Source of the DNA: Haladaptatus paucihalophilus DX253
GTDB lineage: Archaea > Halobacteriota > Halobacteria > Halobacteriales > Haladaptataceae
Length of the DNA stretch: 64,000 nt
Reading direction: 5' to 3'
Assembly (NCBI RefSeq): GCF_000376445.1
Contig: NZ_AQXI01000001.1
Span: 1,272,962-1,336,961 of the forward strand
Every line of letters begins with the position of its first letter. The first letter of the stretch is position 1. Positions 16,517 through 24,756 of this stretch are shown here, piece after piece. The position numbers and the translations under genes were made by a program. The notes beneath the pieces were generated by a model that worked only from the letters and a program-made list of their open reading frames with translations, did no database searches and was not told the DNA's origin.

Positions 16517-17923
16517 CTATCGGCCCCGTCGGAGGACGAGGACGGCCGTCGCCACGAGCGCGACGAGCGCGACGGGAACGCCGAATCCCGGCAGCCCGCC
16601 CTCGGACACCGACTGTGCGGTGATGGTCTGCTCTGTCACGACGGAGGGAAGCGACATCGTCGTGGTCGTCGTCGCGTTCGTCGCCGTCGTTGTGGTCGTT
16701 GTGGTCGTGGTGGTCGTTGTGGTCGTGTTAGTGGTGGTCGTCGTCGTGGTCGTCGTGGTCGTCGTTGTCGTCGGCGGCTGGGCCGACGCGACGACGGCGG
16801 GAACGGTCGTGTCTTGGTCGCGGAGTTCGACGTAGAACGACGTACCCGGCTCGACGCCGCCGAAATCGAACGTCGCACCGAACGTCCGGTCTTGTGTCAC
16901 CGTCGGCGTCTTCGGCTGGAAGAACGACCCGGACCCCTCCTTGTACGCGGTCACGTTGACCGTCGTTCCCGGCGCGAGATTGGTCGTTCCACCAATCGTG
17001 GGATGTTTCCCGACGATAAGCACGTCACCGGAGTAATCGAGCGAGACGCGGCGTTTCTCGACGGAGACGTTCGTGGTCGCTCGCTCCGGTTTGGAAACTA
17101 ACGCGTTTTCCTCGCCGATTTCGAACGTCGCTTCGTACCTGTCCCCCGCCTCGATTCCGTGGTCGTCGGTATCGACGACCAAATAGAGCACGTCGTTCTC
17201 GTCGTCCATCACCAACCGCGTCGCCGTATCGCCGTCGAACTCGTTCGGGACGGTGTTCCGCTCGGCGTTCGTTTCACGGAAACGGATGCTGACGTTCTCA
17301 TCGCTTCCGTCGAGCATCGACTTTTTCAGGAATCCAGACAGGCCGGACGCGTTGAGCGCGAGCACGAGTTTGTCGCCCTCCGCGACCGTCCCGTTTTCCG
17401 CCGGTGACGCCGCTTTGAACAGTTCTTTCGGGGTTTCGAACGTCGAGACGTCGGTCGCCGCCGGAAGGACGAACGTGCGCATGTTCCCGGTCGAACGCTT
17501 TTCCACCGTGAACGAACTGATATCCTGCGTGACGCCGTTTACTGTGACGTTCATGTTGTAGACGCCGGGTTGCAGCGGACCCGCTGCCGGAGCGACCTTC
17601 GGTGACCCCTTGATACCACCCTTTTCGAGCGAGACGACTTCGGTCGGGTCGTCGGCCCGGTAGGTATTGAGGTCGAGCGTTGTGGTCCCCCCGGTCACGT
17701 TGATTTGGACCCAAAATCCGTGTCCCGGCGACCAGATGTTGACGGTCGCCGATTTGGAGGCGTGAACGGTTATCGGAATCACATCTCCCCGATTGTCCGA
17801 GGGCGTATCCGACGAGAAGTTGGCGCTCTGGCTACTCGCACCGACGGACAAAATGGGACCGACGGCGAGCGAACAGAGGAGGACCGTGACGGCCAGCAGC
17901 GAAACGGCTCTGGAGACCCGCAT
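16517..17923 (-). CDS. Surface glycoprotein with Thr-rich stalk and PGF-CTERM sorting signal
   Basis: This 468-residue exported protein has a Sec-type signal peptide (about residues 1-29) and a large beta-rich ectodomain with many N-x-S/T glycosylation sites, of the type seen in haloarchaeal BGTF-domain proteins. An almost pure threonine stalk occupies about residues 383-423. The end shows PGF at about 445-447, a hydrophobic helix and RRGR, the pattern of PGF-CTERM proteins processed and lipid-anchored by archaeosortase A. It is probably cell-surface exposed. Ligand unknown. Confidence 0.8.
   Translation of the reverse strand: MRVSRAVSLLAVTVLLCSLAVGPILSVGASSQSANFSSDTPSDNRGDVIPITVHASKSATVNIWSPGHGFWVQINVTGGTTTLDLNTYRADDPTEVVSLEKGGIKGSPKVAPAAGPLQPGVYNMNVTVNGVTQDISSFTVEKRSTGNMRTFVLPAATDVSTFETPKELFKAASPAENGTVAEGDKLVLALNASGLSGFLKKSMLDGSDENVSIRFRETNAERNTVPNEFDGDTATRLVMDDENDVLYLVVDTDDHGIEAGDRYEATFEIGEENALVSKPERATTNVSVEKRRVSLDYSGDVLIVGKHPTIGGTTNLAPGTTVNVTAYKEGSGSFFQPKTPTVTQDRTFGATFDFGGVEPGTSFYVELRDQDTTVPAVVASAQPPTTTTTTTTTTTTTTNTTTTTTTTTTTTTTATNATTTTTMSLPSVVTEQTITAQSVSEGGLPGFGVPVALVALVATAVLVLRRGR
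16654..16776. repeat. Low-complexity GTC/GTG tract encoding the Thr stalk
   Basis: The DNA is a near-periodic mixture of GTC, GTG and GTT triplets, read as Thr codons on the minus strand. Triplet use is mixed, so it is not a simple microsatellite. Length variation between strains is likely. Confidence 0.75.
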
Positions 17924-18087
17924 TAGCTGACAACCTCACGACAGAATATGGGCCTCTCGGTGTGAGGTTCGAGATTCCGGCACATCTGGGACCTGATGGC
18001 CGGTGGCGTTAGTGTCGGCATGGTTTAGTACGAGATGTGTTATGAACCATCCGTAATAAATTCGTCCGTCAGTACCGCGGCTGATAA

Positions 18088-18633
18088 TCAGCGGTCGTTC
18101 CGAACCCGTTCGTACGCCCGGTTGACACGCTTGAACGCCTCCTCGTTCCCGTCCGCCCGGTCGGGATGGACGCGCTTTACCTTCTCGCGGTACGCCTGCC
18201 GGACCGCATCCTCGTCGGCGTCCGCATCGACGCCGAGGATTCGGTAGGCTTCCGTCGGACTCGGACCGGACGACCCATTGACGGTAGTGCGCCCGCCTGC
18301 CGCTCGACCGCCGGTTCGTCCGCGGCCCTGTCCGGTCGCTTCCTGTCGTCCCGCGGCTTGCCAGCGCCCTCGCTCGCTCGCTTGCCGTCGCGCCTGCTCG
18401 CGTGCCGCACCCGGAGACGGTCCGAAGCCGCGGCTCGATTCTCGGTACGCCTCCCGCTCGACCTTCTTGGCGAGTCGCCCCGTAGCGTGATACCAGAGGA
18501 TGCCGGTCGTGATGGCGAACGGGACGGCGAAGATGACGAGAACCAGGTTGTACGCGAATCCCAACGAAACCATCGAAACGGTAATCCCGGCGAAGATGGC
18601 GGCAATGCCGAGCAAGAGACGCGACCTGTGCAC
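18088..18633 (-). CDS. Membrane-anchored J-domain (DnaJ-like) protein
   Basis: This 181-residue protein has two hydrophobic spans near residues 6-27 and 29-48, an Arg/Gly/Ala-rich linker, and a C-terminal J-domain (about 126-181) that starts EAYRILGVDADADED and carries the HPD motif in KRVHPDRADG. J-domains stimulate Hsp70 ATPase. With the J-domain at the C-terminus after two membrane helices, it probably recruits DnaK to the membrane. It lacks the zinc and substrate domains of DnaJ proper. Partner unknown. Confidence 0.82.
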   Translation of the reverse strand: MHRSRLLLGIAAIFAGITVSMVSLGFAYNLVLVIFAVPFAITTGILWYHATGRLAKKVEREAYRESSRGFGPSPGAAREQARRQASERGRWQAAGRQEATGQGRGRTGGRAAGGRTTVNGSSGPSPTEAYRILGVDADADEDAVRQAYREKVKRVHPDRADGNEEAFKRVNRAYERVRNDR

Positions 18634-18712
18634 GGTTTCGCTACGGGTGGATGAGTGTTAAGCCTCTCGCCGCTACGAGTTCGCCGGGGGAACCCGAAGC
18701 GACTCGCTTTCG

Positions 18713-19219
18713 TCACTTCGAGAACTGGTGGTAGTAGACGATTGCATCGTACGTGCCGCCGGTGAACAGGTCGACGACGCGCTCCTCGATTCGTTCGAAC
18801 CCGTTGGCCTCGAAGAACGCGCGTCCGCGTTCGTTCTCGGTGAAGATGGGGGCCGACAACTGCGTGAACCCGCGGTCGCTCACGCGGTCCTCTATCGCGG
18901 TGAGGAGGTCGCTTCCCACGCCCGTTCGCCACTCGTCGGGGTCGACGTAGATACTCCGTATCTCGCTTTCCCCGACGCGTTCGGGGTCGATGTCGGTGGT
19001 GGCGTACGCGAACCCGACCGGTTCACTATCCGCGGCGGAAACGAGGAATATCGCATCGTCGTCGTTGAGTTGCGTTTCGAGTCTGTCGGAACCGTACCAC
19101 TCTTCGAACGCGACCTCCTGTTCCCGTTCGGAGAGGAAGCCGTAGGTGTGGTCCCACGCCGAACGAACGATACGACGGATGTCGTCCACGTCGTCTACCG
19201 TCGCCGGTCTGATTTCCAT
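18713..19219 (-). CDS. GNAT-family N-acetyltransferase
   Basis: This 168-residue protein begins MEIRPATVDDVDDIRRIVR, a classic GNAT N-terminus. It continues with the motif-A strand and acetyl-CoA loop SIYVDPDEWRTGVGSDLLTAIED (R-x2-G-x-G variant RTGVGS) and ends with the motif-B region FFEANGFER. The acceptor substrate cannot be told. The ATG at 19219 is chosen because upstream in-frame sequence does not look like protein. It is convergent with the J-domain gene region and divergent from hmgA. Confidence 0.85.
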   Translation of the reverse strand: MEIRPATVDDVDDIRRIVRSAWDHTYGFLSEREQEVAFEEWYGSDRLETQLNDDDAIFLVSAADSEPVGFAYATTDIDPERVGESEIRSIYVDPDEWRTGVGSDLLTAIEDRVSDRGFTQLSAPIFTENERGRAFFEANGFERIEERVVDLFTGGTYDAIVYYHQFSK

Positions 19220-19352
19220 ATGGACAGAACATCCACGACGAATAAAATGGTTGCTGGCCAGTTTTCGGGGACGCTCAGGAGCCAGGTGACTGGCGGCGGC
19301 CGCCCCGACCGAATGGGCAACTGTTAGGGGTTGGGACGACAACCGGCGAATC

Positions 19353-20564
19353 ATGACCGATGCAGACGACCTCGCAGAGCAGGTACTGGCGGGCGACCTG
19401 CGCCTATACGAACTCGAAGACCACGCGGACCACGATACGGCGGCGGCGGCACGCCGGAAACTCCTCGAATCGGAAACGGATGCGACGCTCGATACCGTCG
19501 GGCAGTACGCCTTCCCGGCCGAGGACGCCGAGACTGCCATCGAAAACATGGTCGGGACCATTCAGGTTCCGCTCGGCGTGGCCGGGCCGGTCGCCGTCAG
19601 CGGCGGGTCGGCCGACGGCGAGTACTACCTCCCGCTCGCCACGACGGAGGGGGCACTCCTCGCCAGCGTCAACCGTGGCTGTTCCGTCATCGATTCCGCG
19701 GGTGGGGCGGACGCACGGGTGACGAAACAGGGGATGACCCGCGCACCCGTCTTCCGCGTGCAGGGAATCACGGAGGCCGAGGAGGTCGTGAACTGGGTTC
19801 GAGACAACCGTGACGCGCTCGCCGAGACCGCCGAATCCACGACCAACCACGGGGAACTGCTGGACGTGACGACCTACGTCGTCGGCGACTCCGTGTTCCT
19901 GCGGTTCGTCTACGACACCAAGGACGCGATGGGGATGAACATGGCGACCATCGCCACCCGCGAAGCGGCCTCGCTCGTGGAGGAAGAGACGCCCGCGAGT
20001 CTCGTCGCGCTGTCGGGGAACCTCTGTTCCGACAAGAAACCGGCCGCCATCAACGCGGTCGAGGGCCGCGGCCGGAGCGTCACAGCCGACGTGAAGATTC
20101 CGCGCGAGGTCGTCGAGGAGCGACTCCACACCACCCCGGAAGCCATCGAGGAGGCGAACACGCGAAAGAACCTCGTCGGCAGCGCGAAGGCCGGGGCACT
20201 CGGGTTCAACGCCCACGCGGCGAACGTCGTCGCCGCCGCCTTCCTCGCGACCGGACAGGACGCCGCGCAAGTGGTCGAGGGGAGCAACGCCATCACGACC
20301 GTCGAAGCCCGCGAAGACGAACTGTACGCCAGCGTCAGCATCGCCAGCCTCGAAGTCGGCACCGTCGGCGGCGGCACGAAGCTGCCCACGCAAGCGGAAG
20401 CGCTCGACGTGCTGGGACTCCGCGGCGGCGGCGACCCCGCCGGGAGCAACGCCGACGCGCTCGCGGAGATAATCACGGTCGGCGCGCTGGCGGGCGAACT
20501 CTCCCTCCTCGCCGCCCTCGCGTCCCGGCACCTTTCCAGCGCGCACGAGGAACTGGGGCGGTAA
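19353..20564 (+). CDS. hmgA: 3-hydroxy-3-methylglutaryl-CoA reductase (NADPH, class I)
   Basis: This 403-residue enzyme reduces HMG-CoA to mevalonate, the committed step toward archaeal isoprenoid lipids. Visible motifs are ENMVG at residues 64-68, TTEGAL near 98-103, DAMGMNM at 191-197, the lysine-bearing SDKKPAAIN and the catalytic His near the C-terminus (SRHLSSAHEE). Length is normal for haloarchaea. It is the target of statins such as mevinolin, and mutated or overexpressed copies are the source of common haloarchaeal selection markers. It is monocistronic. Confidence 0.97.
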   Translation: MTDADDLAEQVLAGDLRLYELEDHADHDTAAAARRKLLESETDATLDTVGQYAFPAEDAETAIENMVGTIQVPLGVAGPVAVSGGSADGEYYLPLATTEGALLASVNRGCSVIDSAGGADARVTKQGMTRAPVFRVQGITEAEEVVNWVRDNRDALAETAESTTNHGELLDVTTYVVGDSVFLRFVYDTKDAMGMNMATIATREAASLVEEETPASLVALSGNLCSDKKPAAINAVEGRGRSVTADVKIPREVVEERLHTTPEAIEEANTRKNLVGSAKAGALGFNAHAANVVAAAFLATGQDAAQVVEGSNAITTVEAREDELYASVSIASLEVGTVGGGTKLPTQAEALDVLGLRGGGDPAGSNADALAEIITVGALAGELSLLAALASRHLSSAHEELGR

Positions 20565-20708
20565 ACCGTCCTCGGCTGTAAATCGGTGTGTCGATTTTGT
20601 CCATAAGACCAAACCATTTTTGCGAGAAATTTATTAGGCTGGGCGACGACTATTTGTTGGCACTCGCGGGGACGCCCCCCGCGGCGTGCCACCCAATGGT
20701 GACTCCCG

Positions 20709-20849
20709 ATGGCAACATCACCCTCCGACGGGGACGCACCGATAACGGAATCCCAAGCGTATTACGTCCTCCAGTTTCTGAAGCTGTTGCTCACCGTCGT
20801 CACGTTGCTCGTCGCCGTCTGGAAGGCGCTGAACGGTGCGCTCCCCTGA
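20709..20849 (+). CDS. Small single-span membrane protein (46 aa)
   Basis: The frame reads a polar N-terminus (MATSPSDGDAPITESQAYY) followed by a hydrophobic helix (VLQFLKLLLTVVTLLVAVW) and a short tail KALNGALP. The amphipathic-to-hydrophobic layout and single helix suggest a small membrane protein. An AT-rich element (AATTTATTAG) lies near 20625-20635. No homology is recognised, and the call rests on the coherent composition. An overlapping frame is Arg-rich and less plausible. Confidence 0.5.
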   Translation: MATSPSDGDAPITESQAYYVLQFLKLLLTVVTLLVAVWKALNGALP

Positions 20850-20895
20850 GTCGGGACCGTCCCCCCGACTTTCGGACCCGAAATCGGCCGTGGGT

Positions 20896-21417
20896 TCAAA
20901 CGCGACGGTAGCGTCCTCGACTCTCGCTGACCTCGCCGCGCCGAGCGAGTTTGTCGAGTGCCCGTTCCACGTAGTCGCTCGAAACCCCGCGCTCGTCCGC
21001 GTATCCGACCACTTCCGCTTCGGTCGGCCTGTCGAGGGTTGCGAGCGCGTCCAGAACCACCTGTTTTTTGCTTTTGCTGGCGCTCTGGCTCGAATCGCGG
21101 TTCGCGGCCGCGCTGACCGCCTCGGTATCGACCCCGGAGCGGTCGAGGAACTCCTCGTCGTCCATTCCGGCCGAATCGGCTTGCGAATCCATCTCCGCGA
21201 ACGAGTCGAGTTCGGCGAACGCCTCGCCGTGGCCCTGTCGGTTGGCGAGCATGGACGCGCGCATCTCGCGGGCGTGATCCTCGTCGTCCGTCTCGACGAA
21301 TTTCTTCAGCTTCTTGAACGTTCGGCGTTTCCCACAGCGCGGACACTGCGTCGTTTCGGGCCGTCCGTCGACGATCCACAGGTTGCTACAGCCGTTACAC
21401 CCCACGACGCTGTACAT
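20896..21417 (-). CDS. Zinc-ribbon/winged-helix haloarchaeal protein (DUF5817-like)
   Basis: This 173-residue protein begins MYSVVGCNGCSNLWIVDG, with cysteines at 7, 10, 25 and 28 forming a zinc ribbon. The middle is acidic and likely helical. The C-terminal 60 residues resemble a winged helix (VVLDALATLDRPTEAEVVGYADERG). The layout suggests nucleic-acid or transcription-related binding, but the function is unknown. It has the same orientation as the Nudix gene upstream, with a gap of 52 nt. Confidence 0.75.
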   Translation of the reverse strand: MYSVVGCNGCSNLWIVDGRPETTQCPRCGKRRTFKKLKKFVETDDEDHAREMRASMLANRQGHGEAFAELDSFAEMDSQADSAGMDDEEFLDRSGVDTEAVSAAANRDSSQSASKSKKQVVLDALATLDRPTEAEVVGYADERGVSSDYVERALDKLARRGEVSESRGRYRRV

Positions 21418-21469
21418 ACCGTTTCGTTCCGCGCCCTCCCTGTTCAACCCTCCGCTCGTGTCAGCGCCC

Positions 21470-22024
21470 CTATTCGCCGAGCAGTTCGTAGTAGAGCACG
21501 CCGAGCACGGTCCGACCGTCGTACACGCCGTCGTCGGCGATTTCCTCGCGGAGGCCGTCGAAGGTCGTCGTCGTCGGTCGGATGGTCTCGTTGTGGTCCA
21601 ACTCCTGCTCGCCCGTCGGCACGCAGTCGTACGCGACGAAGTAGTGATGCACGCTGTCCGCGAACCCGTTCGCCGGTTCGACCGTCGTGAGGTGGCTGAC
21701 CCGCGCCGCCTCGTAGCCAGTCTCCTCGACGAGTTCGCGCCGGGCCGCGGCCGCGAGATCGTCGTCGGCCGGTTCGACGCCGCCGACCGGCAGTCCCCGC
21801 GAAACCCGCGACACCGCCTGTCGCCACTCCTCGATGATGACGACATCGCCGTCTTCGGTGAAGGGGAGGACGACCACGCTCTCCGGTTCCGTGATGTAGT
21901 CGAAGTCGGTTTCGGTGCCGTCCGGCAGTCGAACGTCTTCGTTACGGACATCGAATCCCGGACACGAGTAAGCGACGCCTGATTCGAGCGTCTCCCACGC
22001 GAGGGAGTCGTTCTGGGGAGCCAT
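21470..22024 (-). CDS. Nudix hydrolase (ADP-ribose pyrophosphatase-like)
   Basis: This 184-residue protein has a Nudix box at about residues 82-104 (GVEPADDDLAAAARRELVEETGY). The RELxEExG core is intact, while the first acidic position is Asp in place of Glu. The surrounding sequence, PFTEDGDVVIIEEWRQAV and SRGLPVGG, resembles ADP-ribose pyrophosphatases, which cut nucleoside diphosphate derivatives. The ATG at 22024 is preferred to an upstream in-frame ATG because the extra 17 residues are not family-like. The substrate is inferred. Confidence 0.83.
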   Translation of the reverse strand: MAPQNDSLAWETLESGVAYSCPGFDVRNEDVRLPDGTETDFDYITEPESVVVLPFTEDGDVVIIEEWRQAVSRVSRGLPVGGVEPADDDLAAAARRELVEETGYEAARVSHLTTVEPANGFADSVHHYFVAYDCVPTGEQELDHNETIRPTTTTFDGLREEIADDGVYDGRTVLGVLYYELLGE

Positions 22025-22197
22025 ACCGGAGTTGTTTCGAGCGACGGCAAAGGCACTTCGGTTTTCGAACGTCAACGTATTGCAAAGTGCTCTGTGATGT
22101 CATGATGGTCGCTCGTTAAGCCGTCGTTGCCGTCGTATCCCGAAGAGAACGGTTGTCGTGTTTTATTCGATTCGGCGTCGAATCCTTTCGGGGATTC

Positions 22198-23949
22198 ATG
22201 AATTTCGAGCGGGTCAGCAGACGTGGGGTACTCGCGGCGACGGCCGGAGTGGTCGGGACGGCGGGAACGGTTCGGACGACATCCTCGGCCGAAGCGGCGG
22301 GAATGGACGGGAACCAAAACGGAACTATCAGCCACATCGTCATTTTCGGGGGGAGTCCGAACGACGTCATCGAATACGGACTCACGGTGAGCGGTCGGCT
22401 ACAAAAGAGCGGGCGGAGCGGCGGTGCACCCATCGCCGACCGGTACGTCACCGTCGACCGGGAGGACGGCATCTCGAATCGGGGACAGCACGCCAGCGGT
22501 GCCGTCGCGGGCGGCGGCGACGCGTATCGCTTCACCGGGCGCATCACCCGATTTCGAGTCTCCCTCTCGGCCGCCCGGCGGAACGATGTCTCGGTTTATC
22601 TCGACGGTCGGCGGGTTCGGCCGGACGAACTCGGCGATGCGCCCGCCGCCAAGACGCCCGTCGAGTTTTTGGACTGCAACACCGCGCGGGTGACCGGGAC
22701 GTTCCGGGGGGTTCGGATGCACACCAGCTTCTGGGACGAGGCGGGACTCGGCACGAACTGGTTGTTCCCGGGTCCAATCAGCGGAACCACCGTCCTGCAT
22801 CCGGCGGCGGCACACGACTCATATCCGTTCGCCATCGACTCGGTGAGCCTCGACACCCGGAAACTGGAGACGCCGGGGCAACCGGCGACGTTCACCGCGG
22901 ACAATCCGTACGCGGGACCGTGGTGTCGGGAGACGGGAGCACCGAACGGGAAACTACCGAACCACCTCGTCATCTTCGGCGGGGCTCCGGGCAACGCCGT
23001 TCGCTACCAGTTCTCCGTGAGCGGTCGGCTACGGAAGAGCGGGCGGAGCGACGGCGCGCCCATCGCCGACCGCTACGTCACCATTGACCGGGAAGACGAA
23101 CTGTCAGGGAAACGCGCCCGCGGAGCGGTCGCGGGCGGCGGCGACGCCTACCGATTCTCCGGGGACATCACCGCGTTCGAAATCGACGGCGACGCGACCG
23201 TCTACCTCAACGGGCGGCGAGTGAACCCGGACGAACTCGGTGGAGAAAACAACGGGACCGGCGACGAGACGGGAGGTAACGAAATGGACGACAAGAACGG
23301 AAAATCGTCGAAGCGCATCGAATTCCTCGGTTGCGAACGGGCGGTAGTGACGGGCGACTTCGAACGGGTGACTATCGATACGTCGTGGTACGGGCCGGGC
23401 GGGTTCGCCACCTCGTACAACGAAATCGGTCCGGTGAGCGGCCGGACGCAAATCGACAGGTCGAACGTCGGCGACATCGGGGAATCCGGGTTCGTCATCG
23501 TCACCATCGCCGCCTACGAGTCGGGGAGCGCCGAGCCGACGATATCGAAGCGCAACCCGAACACGGAAGCGTGCAACAGGAAAATTCGTCCGACCACGGA
23601 AACGACCGAAACGACCGAGACCACGGAAACGACGGGTCAGACGACTGAGACCGAAACACAGGGGAGAACGACGCGGGAACCGGAGACCAGCGGGCAGACG
23701 TCCGAACCGACGACGGCGCAACGGGGAGAGACGTCTGACGGTGCATCCCGTACGTCACGAGAACCGAGCACGCCGGAGGAGAGCACGGCGAACGACACCC
23801 CAGCCGAAGCGACTGACACTGGGGGTGGAACGTCGAGCGAGAGCGCAGGAGGGACGAGCGGGAGTGGAAGTGGAACGAGCGGTGCAGGAACGGGAGAGAG
23901 CGAAGCGAGCGGAACGAGCAACGGAGCGAGCGGCAACGAAAGCGAGTAA
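22198..23949 (+). CDS. Tat-exported protein with two repeated domains and low-complexity tail
   Basis: The 583-residue product starts MNFERVSRRGVLAATAG, a twin-arginine signal. The mature part holds two homologous units: one begins HIVIFGG near residue 42, the other HLVIFGG near residue 260. Each contains SGRL(Q/R)KSGRS, APIADRYVT, AGGGDAYRF and a V(E/I)FL-x-C segment. From about residue 460 the chain is Thr/Glu/Ser/Gly low-complexity. There is no C-terminal anchor, so it is either released or held by other means. The domain is not recognised; a binding role outside the cell is inferred. Confidence 0.72.
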   Translation: MNFERVSRRGVLAATAGVVGTAGTVRTTSSAEAAGMDGNQNGTISHIVIFGGSPNDVIEYGLTVSGRLQKSGRSGGAPIADRYVTVDREDGISNRGQHASGAVAGGGDAYRFTGRITRFRVSLSAARRNDVSVYLDGRRVRPDELGDAPAAKTPVEFLDCNTARVTGTFRGVRMHTSFWDEAGLGTNWLFPGPISGTTVLHPAAAHDSYPFAIDSVSLDTRKLETPGQPATFTADNPYAGPWCRETGAPNGKLPNHLVIFGGAPGNAVRYQFSVSGRLRKSGRSDGAPIADRYVTIDREDELSGKRARGAVAGGGDAYRFSGDITAFEIDGDATVYLNGRRVNPDELGGENNGTGDETGGNEMDDKNGKSSKRIEFLGCERAVVTGDFERVTIDTSWYGPGGFATSYNEIGPVSGRTQIDRSNVGDIGESGFVIVTIAAYESGSAEPTISKRNPNTEACNRKIRPTTETTETTETTETTGQTTETETQGRTTREPETSGQTSEPTTAQRGETSDGASRTSREPSTPEESTANDTPAEATDTGGGTSSESAGGTSGSGSGTSGAGTGESEASGTSNGASGNESE

Positions 23950-23984
23950 AGCGGGTCGTTCTCGGAAGCTGAAACGAATCGAAC

Positions 23985-24689
23985 TCAGACCGAATCCGTC
24001 AACCCGCCATCGACGCGGATGTTCTGCCCGGTGACGTAGCTCGCCGACGGCGAGACGAGGTAGGCGACGGTATCCGCGATTTCCGACGTGGCCGCGGGGC
24101 GGTCCATCGGAATCTCCGCCTGCGTCTCGTCGTCCACTTCGTAGCTGTCCACGAAGCCGGGAAGCACCGCGTTCATGCGGATACCGTCCGCGGCGTAGCG
24201 GTCGGCGTACAGTTTCGTGAAACTGCCGAGTCCGGCGCGGAGGACGGAAGAGACCGGGAACTCGTGGCTCGGTTCGAACGCCGAGAAGGTGGAGATGTTG
24301 ACGATGGAACCCTGCCCTCGCTCCTGCATGACCGGCGTGACGAGCCTCGCGGTTCGAACCGCGTTCAGGAGCACGAGGTCGAGTCCGGCGTGCCACTCCT
24401 CGTCGGAGATGTCGAGCAGGTCGCCCGTCGCGGGGTGGCCGGTGTTGTTCACGAGCGCGTCGATGCGTCCGTATCGCTCCGTCGCCGCCTCGACCAGCGC
24501 GGCGAGGTCGTCGGTGTCCGTCACGGAGCCTTCGAACCCGACGCCGCCGAGGTCCTCGGCGACGTCGACCGCGGCACCCGATTTCGAGAGCAGGACAGGC
24601 GTGTACCCGTCGTCGGCGAGTCGTCGTGCGCACGCTTCGCCGATGCCGCGCCCGGCGGCGGTCACGATTGCCACTTTTTCGGCGGTCAT
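23985..24689 (-). CDS. SDR-family oxidoreductase lacking the YxxxK motif
   Basis: This 234-residue protein has a Rossmann fold: a glycine-rich loop AAGRGIG at residues 11-17, NNTG at 81-84, a conserved Ser in NIST (133) and PGF at 177-179. At the place of the usual Tyr-x3-Lys pair the sequence reads SSVLR (147-151), so both catalytic residues are replaced. The FPVSSVLRAGLGSFTK region resembles an atypical SDR subfamily also seen in bacteria. Cofactor binding is likely, but classical reductase chemistry is doubtful. No operon partner. Confidence 0.78.
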   Translation of the reverse strand: MTAEKVAIVTAAGRGIGEACARRLADDGYTPVLLSKSGAAVDVAEDLGGVGFEGSVTDTDDLAALVEAATERYGRIDALVNNTGHPATGDLLDISDEEWHAGLDLVLLNAVRTARLVTPVMQERGQGSIVNISTFSAFEPSHEFPVSSVLRAGLGSFTKLYADRYAADGIRMNAVLPGFVDSYEVDDETQAEIPMDRPAATSEIADTVAYLVSPSASYVTGQNIRVDGGLTDSV

Positions 24690-24756
24690 AGTCGATACTC
24701 ACCGGCGACGGATTTGTGCGTTGGGGAAGCGGGCAAACGAAGCGTTGCGAGAACCG

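Noticed and set aside
16654-16776. A GTC-rich tract as microsatellite or CRISPR-like repeat
   Set aside because: It is the Thr stalk of a surface protein; triplets vary and there are no spacers.
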